NCBI RefSeq assembly: GCF_000422385.1
Contig: NZ_KE383821.1
Coordinates: 53,585-117,584 of the forward strand
DNA: 64,000 nucleotides
Direction of reading: 5' to 3'
Source: Microbacterium indicum DSM 19969
GTDB taxonomy: Bacteria > Actinomycetota > Actinomycetes > Actinomycetales > Microbacteriaceae
The notes under the pieces were generated by a model. It was not told the origin of the DNA and did no database searches. It saw only the letters and a list, made by a program, of their open reading frames with translations. How positions within the stretch are numbered: the stretch's first letter is position 1; every line of letters starts with the position of its first letter. A program made the translations under genes and the position numbers. Shown here in pieces: positions 47,027 to 54,287 of the stretch.

Positions 47027-47110
47027 CGCAGGACGACGGCAGAATCCGCACCCGCCGCGGCCCGGGCCGGTGTGTCGGGCTGGCCGGCCCAGATCTGCCG
47101 TCGTCGTGCC
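47027..47110. repeat. 84-bp palindromic element, family B copy 3
   Basis: Left end CGCAGGACGACGGCAGA, right end TCTGCCGTCGTCGTGCC (15 of 17 arm bases pair). It lies 5' of the nuclease-like gene, between it and the FMN riboswitch. Confidence 0.8.
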
Positions 47111-47177
47111 CGGCGCAACGCGGAGTCATGCGCGGGAATAGACGCCGCGCCGCGACGTTATGCTGAGTGCAAGCACG

Positions 47178-47314
47178 TGCTCCGGGGTCGGTGAGAATCC
47201 GAACCGGCGGTAGAGTCCGCGACCTCCTTCACGACGAAGGGGCTGAACCGGTGTGATTCCGGTACCGACGGTGATGCTGGCCCAGGCCAGCGAGTCCGGA
47301 TGGAAGGCAGCACG
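47178..47314 (+). promoter_or_regulatory. FMN riboswitch (RFN element)
   Basis: Conserved blocks in order: CTCCGGGGTCGGTG, AATCCGAACCGGCGGT, AGTCCGCGAC, GGCTGAACCGGTGTGA, TTCCGGTACCGACGGT and GTCCGGATGGAAGGCAGCA. It stands just before ribD, and FMN binding should switch off the riboflavin operon. TATGCT at 47159-47164 is a plausible -10. Confidence 0.96.
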
Positions 47315-47374
47315 CATGGCCCTCTGCGGCCGTGTCCGTGACCCCCGGATCCGCCGCGCGGAAGGGATCCGGAT

Positions 47375-48421
47375 ATGGCGTCACAGGTCGAGGTCACGGC
47401 GATGCGCCGAGCGCTCGAGCTCGCCGCCCGCGGGCCCGCGAGCCGCAACCCGCAGGTCGGCGCGGTCATCCTCTCCCCCGACGGCGAGATCCTCGCCGAG
47501 GGCTGGCACCACGGCGCCGGAACCCCGCACGCCGAGGTCGACGCACTCGCCAAGCTCGCCGACGCGCGCGGCACGACCGCTGTCGTCACCCTCGAGCCCT
47601 GCAACCACACGGGTCGCACGGGCCCCTGCTCCGAGGCGCTCATCGCGGCGGGCGTCGCCCGCGTCATCTACGGCATGGCGGATCCGGGCGACGTCGAGGC
47701 GGGCGGCGCGCGGCGCCTCGCACAGGCGGGCGTCGCCGTCGAGGGCGGCGTCCTCGTCGAGGAGGTCACCGCGTTCCTCGCCCCGTGGGCGGATTCGCGC
47801 CGCCTCGGCCGCCCCTTCGTCACCGTGAAGTGGGCGCAGAGCCTCGACGGCCGCGCCGCTGCGCAGGACGGATCCAGCCAGTGGATCACGGGCGCCGACG
47901 CGCGCGCCGATGTCCACCGCCGCCGCGCCGAGGCCGACGCGATCGTCGTCGGCACGGGGACCCTCCTCGCCGACGACCCCGCGCTCACGGCGCGCGACGG
48001 CGAGAGCCTGTTCCCGCGCCAGCCGGTCCCCGTCGTGATCGGGGAGCGCGGGATCCCCGACGCCGCCCGGATCCGCTCCCACCCGCACGAGCCGCTCGCG
48101 TACCCGACGCGCGACCTCCGCGCCGTGCTCGACGACCTCGACGCCCGCGGCCTGCACCGCGTCTTCGTCGAGGGCGGTCCGACCCTCGCGAGCGCGTTCG
48201 TCGCGCAGGGCCTGGCCGATCGCGTCCTCGCCTACGTCGCGCCGACCCTCATCGGCGGCCCGCGCGTCGCGCTGACCGACGTCGGCGTCGGGACGATCGG
48301 CGCGCAGCGCCGCCTCGCCGTCGAGAGCGTCGAGCGGCTCGGCGACGACCTGCTCGTCGTCGCGCGCCCCCAGAACCCCGCGCCCGCAGAGGGCACGCCC
48401 GCAGAAGGAGAGCAGATCTGA
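47375..48421 (+). CDS. ribD: Bifunctional riboflavin deaminase/reductase
   Basis: The 348-residue enzyme has an N-terminal zinc deaminase (HAEVDAL and PCNHTGRTGPC as metal site) and a C-terminal NADPH-dependent reductase (from about 145; VTVKWAQSLDGRAA, VEGGPTLASAFV). It carries out the second and third steps from GTP to riboflavin. First gene of the rib operon, under the FMN riboswitch. Confidence 0.95.
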   Translation: MASQVEVTAMRRALELAARGPASRNPQVGAVILSPDGEILAEGWHHGAGTPHAEVDALAKLADARGTTAVVTLEPCNHTGRTGPCSEALIAAGVARVIYGMADPGDVEAGGARRLAQAGVAVEGGVLVEEVTAFLAPWADSRRLGRPFVTVKWAQSLDGRAAAQDGSSQWITGADARADVHRRRAEADAIVVGTGTLLADDPALTARDGESLFPRQPVPVVIGERGIPDAARIRSHPHEPLAYPTRDLRAVLDDLDARGLHRVFVEGGPTLASAFVAQGLADRVLAYVAPTLIGGPRVALTDVGVGTIGAQRRLAVESVERLGDDLLVVARPQNPAPAEGTPAEGEQI

Positions 48422-49056
48422 TGTTCACCGGAATCATCGAAGAGATCGGCCGCGTCACGGCCGCCGAGCCGTCGGGCGACGGCCTGCGCCTCACGATCGA
48501 GGCCCCGCGCTCGGTCGACGGGGCCCACCACGGAGACTCGATCGCGATCAGCGGCGTGTGCCTCACGGTCGTCGACCAGACGCCGACGGGGTTCACGGCG
48601 GACGTCATGAAGCAGACGCTCGACATGTCGTCGCTGGCCGGCCTCGGTGTCGGCACCGCGGTCAACGTCGAGCCGGCCCTCGCGTCCGGCGGCCGCCTCG
48701 GCGGCCACATCGTGCAGGGGCACGTCGACGGCGTCGGCGAGATCCTCGAGGTGCGGCCGGGCGACGAATGGCAGGTCGTTCGCGTGGGGATCCCCTCCGA
48801 CCTCGCTCCCCTCGTCGTCGACAAGGGATCCATCACCCTCGACGGCATCTCCCTCACGATCAGCGACATCAGCGCCGCGGGCGACGCGGCGCCGTGGCTC
48901 GAGGTGTCGCTGATCCCCGAGACGCTCCGCGCCACGACGCTCGGCGAGCGCGGCGTGGGCGATCGCCTCAACCTCGAGACCGACATCATCGCGCGCCACG
49001 TGCAGCGCCTCGCCGCGTTCGCGCAGCTGACCCCGGAAGAAGGAACCACCCGATGA
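48421..49056 (+). CDS. ribE: Riboflavin synthase, alpha chain
   Basis: The 211-residue enzyme has two similar lumazine-binding barrels. The first begins MFTGIIEEIG, and ISGVCLTVV and GGHIVQGHVDG mark the family. It dismutates two 6,7-dimethyl-8-ribityllumazine molecules into riboflavin. Its ATG shares a base with the ribD stop. Confidence 0.95.
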   Translation: MFTGIIEEIGRVTAAEPSGDGLRLTIEAPRSVDGAHHGDSIAISGVCLTVVDQTPTGFTADVMKQTLDMSSLAGLGVGTAVNVEPALASGGRLGGHIVQGHVDGVGEILEVRPGDEWQVVRVGIPSDLAPLVVDKGSITLDGISLTISDISAAGDAAPWLEVSLIPETLRATTLGERGVGDRLNLETDIIARHVQRLAAFAQLTPEEGTTR

Positions 49057-50324
49057 GCACTCTGTCGACGATCGAGCAGGCGCTCGACGCGCTGCGGGCC
49101 GGCCGCCCCGTCCTCGTGGCCGACGACGAGGACCGCGAGAACGAGGGCGACGTCATCCTGTCCGCCCAGCTCGCGACGCCCGAGACCATCGCGTGGGCCG
49201 TGCGCTACACGTCGGGCTACCTGTGCGCGCCCATGCCGCAGGAGTGGGCCGAGCGCCTCGAGCTGCCCCTCATGGTCGCGCACAGCCAGGACATGCGCGG
49301 AACGGCATACACGATCTCGGTCGACGCGGCCGACGGCGTCACGACGGGCATCAGCGCGCACGACCGCGCCCACACCGTCAACGTCCTCGCGGATCCCGAC
49401 GCGACCCCGACGAGCGTCATCCGCCCCGGCCACATCCTCCCCCTGCGCGCGAAGCCGGGCGGGGTTCGCGAGCGCGCCGGCCACACGGAGGCCGCCGTCG
49501 ACCTCATGCGCCTCGCGGGCCTCGCGCCCGTCGGCGTGATCGGCGAGGTCGTCGCCGAGGACGGCGAGATGATGCGCCTCCCCGGCCTCCTCGAGATGGG
49601 CGCCGCCGAGGGCGTCCCGGTCATCACGATCGAGGCGCTCATCGCATACCTCGACGAGCATGAACCGCGCGACGAGCAGCAGCCGCAGGGCCACCTCGTG
49701 AGCCTGCGCGCCGACACGATCATCCCGACGACCCACGGCGAACTGCGCTTCCTCGCGTACCGCGACCGGTCGACGGGGGTCGACCACATCGCGGTGATCT
49801 CGGGCGACCTCTCGGTCGACGCCCCGCTCGTGCGCGTGCACTCGGAGTGCCTGACGGGCGAGGCGTTCGGATCCCTCAAGTGCGAGTGCGGCCCGCAGCT
49901 CGACGCGGCGCTCGACCGCATCGCGCGCGACGGCGGCGTCGTGATCTACATGCGCGGCCACGAGGGCCGCGGGATCGGTCTGCTCAACAAGCTGCGCGCC
50001 TACGCGCTGCAGGAGCAGGGCTTCGACACGCTCGACGCGAACCTGCAGCTCGGCCTCCCCGCCGACGCGCGCGACTACGCGGCGGCCGCGGCGATCCTCG
50101 CCGATCTCGGGATCGGGAAGATCCGGCTCCTGACGAACAACACCGACAAGGTCGCGCAGCTGCGCGCGCACGGCCTCGACGTCGCGGAGCAGGTTCCGCT
50201 CATCGTCGGCGTCGGCCCCAACAACCACCAGTACCTCGAGACGAAGCGCGACCGCATGGGCCACATCATCGGCGAGGACGCGCTCGAGGCGGCGATCGCC
50301 ACGATGAACAAGGGAGAGCAGTGA
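49053..50324 (+). CDS. ribBA: Bifunctional DHBP synthase / GTP cyclohydrolase II
   Basis: The 423-residue fusion has RibB (1-205; DDEDRENEGDVI, and HTEAAVDLMRLAG) and RibA (about 210-423; zinc cysteines in CLTGEAFGSLKCECG, then RGHEGRGIGL). It supplies both precursors of the pathway, from ribulose 5-phosphate and GTP. It overlaps ribE by 4 bases. Confidence 0.96.
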   Translation: MSTLSTIEQALDALRAGRPVLVADDEDRENEGDVILSAQLATPETIAWAVRYTSGYLCAPMPQEWAERLELPLMVAHSQDMRGTAYTISVDAADGVTTGISAHDRAHTVNVLADPDATPTSVIRPGHILPLRAKPGGVRERAGHTEAAVDLMRLAGLAPVGVIGEVVAEDGEMMRLPGLLEMGAAEGVPVITIEALIAYLDEHEPRDEQQPQGHLVSLRADTIIPTTHGELRFLAYRDRSTGVDHIAVISGDLSVDAPLVRVHSECLTGEAFGSLKCECGPQLDAALDRIARDGGVVIYMRGHEGRGIGLLNKLRAYALQEQGFDTLDANLQLGLPADARDYAAAAAILADLGIGKIRLLTNNTDKVAQLRAHGLDVAEQVPLIVGVGPNNHQYLETKRDRMGHIIGEDALEAAIATMNKGEQ

Positions 50325-50797
50325 TGGCAGGAGAAGGCGCACCGCAGCAGGGCGGCGTCGACGCGACGGGCCTGAAGGTCGTCGTCGTCGCCGGGACGTG
50401 GCACGACGAGATCACCGACGGCCTGATCGCGGGGGCCGAGCGCCTCCTCGACGAGGTGAACGCCGACTACCGGGTCGTGCGCGTCGCCGGCTCGTTCGAG
50501 CTGCCCGTCGTGGCGAAGGCCGCGCTCGAGTACGGCGCCGACGCGGCGGTCGCGCTCGGCGTGATCATCCGCGGCGGCACCCCGCACTTCGAGTTCGTCT
50601 CGAACGCCGCGACGGACGGCCTCACGCGCGTCGCGCTCGACACCGGCAAGCCCGTGGGCTTCGGCGTCCTGACGCTCGACGACGAGCAGCAGGGCATCGA
50701 CCGAGCCGGCCTGCCGGGGTCGAAAGAGGACAAGGGCGCCGAGGCGGCCGACGCCGCGGTCCGCACGGCCCTCACGCTGCGCGACCTGCGCCGCTGA
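50324..50797 (+). CDS. ribH: 6,7-Dimethyl-8-ribityllumazine synthase
   Basis: The 157-residue enzyme has the family motifs VVAGTWHDEIT, RVAGSFELPVVAK, ALGVIIRGGTPHFEFV and FGVLTLDDEQQ. It condenses the two RibBA/RibD-derived precursors and normally assembles into large capsids. Last gene of the rib operon; the start codon overlaps the ribBA stop by one base. Confidence 0.95.
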   Translation: MAGEGAPQQGGVDATGLKVVVVAGTWHDEITDGLIAGAERLLDEVNADYRVVRVAGSFELPVVAKAALEYGADAAVALGVIIRGGTPHFEFVSNAATDGLTRVALDTGKPVGFGVLTLDDEQQGIDRAGLPGSKEDKGAEAADAAVRTALTLRDLRR

Positions 50798-50800
50798 TCG

Positions 50801-50819
50801 TTTCTACATAGGGTAGAAA
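50801..50819. promoter_or_regulatory. Palindrome over the promoter of the next gene (possible operator)
   Basis: TTTCTAC-ATAGG-GTAGAAA, perfect 7-bp arms. The TAGGGT -10 hexamer (50809-50814) lies across its centre, seven bases before the ATG at 50822. Confidence 0.5.
50809..50814 (+). promoter_or_regulatory. -10 element of the four-helix membrane protein gene, leaderless type
   Basis: TAGGGT, then seven bases, then the ATG at 50822. Confidence 0.5.
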
Positions 50820-50821
50820 TC

Positions 50822-51172
50822 ATGGAGATCCTGCACAGCGCCGTGGTCCTGATCCACCTCGTCGGGTTCGCGACCATCTTCGGGTCGTGGCTCGTCGAGG
50901 CCGTCTCGAAGCGGCGCGAATTCACGAAGACCATGAACTGGGGCCTCGTCATCGCACTCGTTGCGGGCCTCGCGCTCGCGGCCCCGTGGGGCCTCGGCGA
51001 GCTCAACTACGCCAAGATCGGCGTGAAGCTCGCGATCATCGTCGTGATCGGCGCCCTTCTGGGCATCGGCTCGGCGCGGCAGCGGCGCACGGGCTCGGCG
51101 CCCGCGGGGCTGTTCTGGCTCGTCGGCGTCCTGACGCTCGCGAACGCCGCCATCGCCGTCATGTGGCGCTGA
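50822..51172 (+). CDS. Small membrane protein, four transmembrane helices
   Basis: The 116-residue protein has four hydrophobic helices (about 4-24, 38-58, 64-82 and 94-114). A conserved-looking histidine (LIHLVGF) and tryptophans occur in the first helices, reminiscent of small cytochrome b561- or CopD-like proteins, but no clear heme-ligand set is seen. Its function is unknown. It has its own promoter under a palindrome and is separate from the rib operon. Confidence 0.65.
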   Translation: MEILHSAVVLIHLVGFATIFGSWLVEAVSKRREFTKTMNWGLVIALVAGLALAAPWGLGELNYAKIGVKLAIIVVIGALLGIGSARQRRTGSAPAGLFWLVGVLTLANAAIAVMWR

Positions 51173-51186
51173 CGCGATCCGACCTG

Positions 51187-51220
51187 ACGGGGCGGGGATC
51201 CACACGGGTCCCCGCCCCGT
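51187..51220 (+). terminator. Terminator after the four-helix membrane protein gene
   Basis: A 13-14-bp stem (ACGGGGCGGGGA with its complement) around a short loop, 15 bases past the stop codon. The rest of the 259-base gap holds the next promoter (TAGAAT near 51291) and a leader hairpin TGCCAGGCC-ACG-AGGCCTGGCA. Confidence 0.7.
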
Positions 51221-51431
51221 TCGCGTACCAGAGTGACCAGTCGCGGCGGGCCTCCTAGCGCCCGCCGTGAGCAATCTGCTGAATCTAGGCGTAGAATTTC
51301 ACTTCGTGCCAGGCCACGAGGCCTGGCATTCCCCTTCGCACGGTCACGCCACCCCTGTGCCCGCGCGGACGGAACGCCACGCAGACCAACCCGTCGGCTT
51401 CCCAGATCAGCGCACTTCCTGAGGCCACCCC

Positions 51432-52817
51432 ATGACGTCAACAGCCCCCGCGGCTGCCCCCGCAAGCCCCGCCGACAAGCCCGCCAACTCGCGCATCCGC
51501 GTGATCACGGCTAGCCTCATCGGCACCACGATCGAGTTCTACGACTTCTACGCGTACGCGACGGCCGCGGTCCTCGTCTTCCCGATCCTCTTCTTCCCGA
51601 GCGACAACGAGACGACGGCGCTCCTCGCCTCGTTCGCGACGTTCGGCGCCGCGATGGTCGCGCGCCCCATCGGCGCCGCGGTCTTCGGGCACTTCGGCGA
51701 CAGGATCGGCCGCAAGGGCACGCTCGTCGCGTCGCTGCTCACGATGGGCATCGCGACGTTCCTCATCGGCTGCCTCCCGACGCACAGCCAGGTCGGCGCA
51801 TGGGCCGCGTTCTTCCTGCTGATCTGCCGCCTCGCTCAGGGCTTCGCCCTCGGCGGCGAGTGGTCGGGCGCCGCGCTCGTCGCGACGGAGAACGCCCCCG
51901 CCGGCAAGCGCGCGCTCTACGGCACCTTCCCGCAGCTCGGCGCGCCGATCGGCTTCATCATCGCGAACGCGCTGTTCCTCGTCATCAACTTCGCGATGCC
52001 CGGATCCCAGGGCGGAGCGAGCGAGGCGTTCCTCGCCTGGGGCTGGCGCGTGCCGTTCTGGTTCTCGGCCGTCATGGTCGTCATCGGCCTGTGGGTGCGC
52101 CTCAAGCTCGTCGAGTCCGACTCGTTCAAGAAGGCCGAGACGACGGGCCAGATCAAGAAGGCCCCGATCGGCTACGTCTTCGCGAAGTACTGGAAGCAGC
52201 TGATCCTCGGCACGTTCATCATGCTGGCTACGTACGTGCTGTTCTACCTCATGACGAACTTCACCCTCACCTACGGCCAGACGGCGACGGACGCCCCCGT
52301 CCCCGGCCTGGGCTTCAGCTACGTGCACTTCGTCCTGATGCAGATCATCGGCGTGCTGTTCTTCGGCGCGTTCACGCTGATCTCGGGCCCCATGGCCGAC
52401 GCCCTGGGCCGCCGCCGCGTGCTCATCTGGGTGACGATCGGGATCATCGTGCTCGGCCTGCTGTTCCCGATGTTCCTGCTCCCCCACACCGACGCGCAGT
52501 TCACGGGCGCGCTCGTGCAGGCCTTCCTGATCTTCGGGTTCCTCATCATGGGGCTCACGTTCGGCCCGATGGGCGCGCTGCTGCCCGAGCTGTTCCCGAC
52601 CAACGTGCGCTACACGGGATCAGCGATCGCCTACAACGTATCGTCGATCCTCGGCGCCGCGCTCGCCCCGATCTTCGCCGTGCTGCTGTGGCGCGCGGGA
52701 GAGGGCAACCCCTGGCTCGTGGGCCTCTACATGTCGGGCGCCGGCGTACTGACCCTCATCGCCCTGCTGCTGAGCAAGGAGACGAAGGACGTCGACCTCG
52801 ACGAGGAGACGGTCTAG
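51432..52817 (+). CDS. MHS-family major facilitator transporter
   Basis: The 461-residue protein has 12 predicted membrane helices. Metabolite:proton symporter features are GTTIEFYDFYAYATAA in helix 1, the loop motif GHFGDRIGRKGTLV between helices 2 and 3, and RLAQGFALGGEWSGA. Substrates of this family include organic acids, proline and betaine; this one cannot be assigned. A leader of about 130 bases with a hairpin precedes it. Its last four bases overlap the convergent flavoprotein gene. Confidence 0.9.
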   Translation: MTSTAPAAAPASPADKPANSRIRVITASLIGTTIEFYDFYAYATAAVLVFPILFFPSDNETTALLASFATFGAAMVARPIGAAVFGHFGDRIGRKGTLVASLLTMGIATFLIGCLPTHSQVGAWAAFFLLICRLAQGFALGGEWSGAALVATENAPAGKRALYGTFPQLGAPIGFIIANALFLVINFAMPGSQGGASEAFLAWGWRVPFWFSAVMVVIGLWVRLKLVESDSFKKAETTGQIKKAPIGYVFAKYWKQLILGTFIMLATYVLFYLMTNFTLTYGQTATDAPVPGLGFSYVHFVLMQIIGVLFFGAFTLISGPMADALGRRRVLIWVTIGIIVLGLLFPMFLLPHTDAQFTGALVQAFLIFGFLIMGLTFGPMGALLPELFPTNVRYTGSAIAYNVSSILGAALAPIFAVLLWRAGEGNPWLVGLYMSGAGVLTLIALLLSKETKDVDLDEETV

Positions 52818-54211
52818 AGCCCGTAGGTCTCGAGGAGCCTGAGCCAGAACTCGCTCACGGTCGGATACGCCGGGACGGCGTGCCACAGACGCTCGAGCGG
52901 AACGGCCCCGACGACGGCGACGGTTGCGGCATGCAGCTGTTCGCCGGCGCCGGGGCCGACGAGCGTCATGCCGATGATCACGCGGCGCTCCTCGTCGATC
53001 ACGGCGCGGACCTTGCCCTCGAAGCCGTCGGCCACGAGGGCGGCGCCGGCGACGGACCCGAGGTCGTAGTCGACGACGCGGTGCTCGATCCCCGTCTCCT
53101 CGGCCTCGGCGGACGTCAGCCCGACGGAGGCGACCTCGGGGTCGGTGAACACGACCTGCGGCTGCGCCCTGTGGTCGGCGGTCGCGACGTGGCGGCCCCA
53201 CGGCGACTCGTCGACCTCCTCGCCCTTCGCGCGCGCGACGATCGCGTCGCCCGCCGCGCGGGCCTCGTACTTGCCCTGGTGTGTGAGGGCCGTGCGGCCC
53301 GTGACGTCGCCCGTCGCGTAGAGCCAATCGCTCCCGGGATCGCGGAGCGTGTCGTCGACGTCGATCCACTCGCCGGGCTCGAGGCCGACGGCCCGCAGCC
53401 CGATGTCGCCCGTGCGCGCCCTGCGGCCGGTGGCGACGAGGATCTGGTCGGCCGTCACCTCGCCGTCGTCCGTCGTCACGAGCACGTCGCCCGCCCGATC
53501 GACCTCGAGGATCCGCGCGCCCTCGCGCACCTCGACGCCGCGGTCGCCGAGCGCGTCGCGCACGGCCTCGCCCGCGAATCCCTCGAGCCGGCTGAGGAGG
53601 GACCCGCGCGACAGCACCGTGACGGCCGTGCCGAGATCGGCGAAGAAGGTCGCGGCCTCGACAGCGACGACCCCGCCGCCGATGATCACGAGCGACGCGG
53701 GGATCTCCTCGACCGACGTCGCCTCGCGGCTCGTCCACGGTTCGGCCTCGGCGAGGCCGGGGATGTCGGGGATCGCGGCCTCGCTGCCCGTCGACACGAC
53801 GACGGCGTGGCGGGCGCGCAGCACGACGGATCCGTCCTCCTGCTCGACCGTCACCTCCCGCTCGGCCGAGATCCGGCCGTGCCCTCGCACGAGCGAGATG
53901 CCGGCCGAGTCGAGCCAGCGCACCTGGCCCGCGTCGTTCCAGTCGGAGGCGAAAGCGTCGCGGCGCGCGAGGATCGCGGCGGGGTCGAGGGATCCGCCCG
54001 TCACGCCCCGGACCGACTGCGCGGCCCGCAGCGCCTGCCCCGGGCGGAGCAGGGCCTTCGACGGCATGCACGCCCAGTACGAGCACTCGCCGCCGACGAG
54101 CTCCGACTCGATGATCACCGTCTCGAGCCCGCCCCGCACGGCCCGGTCGGCGACGTTCTCGCCGACGGGGCCTGCACCGATCACGATCACGTCGACTTCG
54201 CGCGCGTCCAT
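52814..54211 (-). CDS. Pyridine-nucleotide disulfide oxidoreductase-like flavoprotein
   Basis: The 465-residue protein has the FAD motif VIGAGPVGENVADRA, a redox disulfide C-x4-C in GGECSYWACMPSKALL, a central NAD(P) fold IIGGGVVAVEAATFFADLG and a dimerisation domain. In place of the C-terminal His-x-Pro that acts as the base in classical members, it has PAYPTVSEF: tyrosine replaces histidine, while the glutamate remains. Lipoamide or mycothione reduction is therefore doubtful, and an NAD(P)H-quinone or other electron-transfer role is possible. TAGCGT lies seven bases before the ATG at 54211. Confidence 0.85.
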   Translation of the reverse strand: MDAREVDVIVIGAGPVGENVADRAVRGGLETVIIESELVGGECSYWACMPSKALLRPGQALRAAQSVRGVTGGSLDPAAILARRDAFASDWNDAGQVRWLDSAGISLVRGHGRISAEREVTVEQEDGSVVLRARHAVVVSTGSEAAIPDIPGLAEAEPWTSREATSVEEIPASLVIIGGGVVAVEAATFFADLGTAVTVLSRGSLLSRLEGFAGEAVRDALGDRGVEVREGARILEVDRAGDVLVTTDDGEVTADQILVATGRRARTGDIGLRAVGLEPGEWIDVDDTLRDPGSDWLYATGDVTGRTALTHQGKYEARAAGDAIVARAKGEEVDESPWGRHVATADHRAQPQVVFTDPEVASVGLTSAEAEETGIEHRVVDYDLGSVAGAALVADGFEGKVRAVIDEERRVIIGMTLVGPGAGEQLHAATVAVVGAVPLERLWHAVPAYPTVSEFWLRLLETYGL

Positions 54212-54218
54212 GATGCCG

Positions 54219-54224
54219 ACGCTA
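54219..54224 (-). promoter_or_regulatory. -10 element of the flavoprotein gene, leaderless type
   Basis: TAGCGT, then seven bases, then the ATG at 54211. Confidence 0.5.
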
Positions 54225-54287
54225 TTGCGCGCGGAGCTGGGCGACAACCCCGTTCCCGATCTGTTCACGGGAGGAGAATGGATCCCG

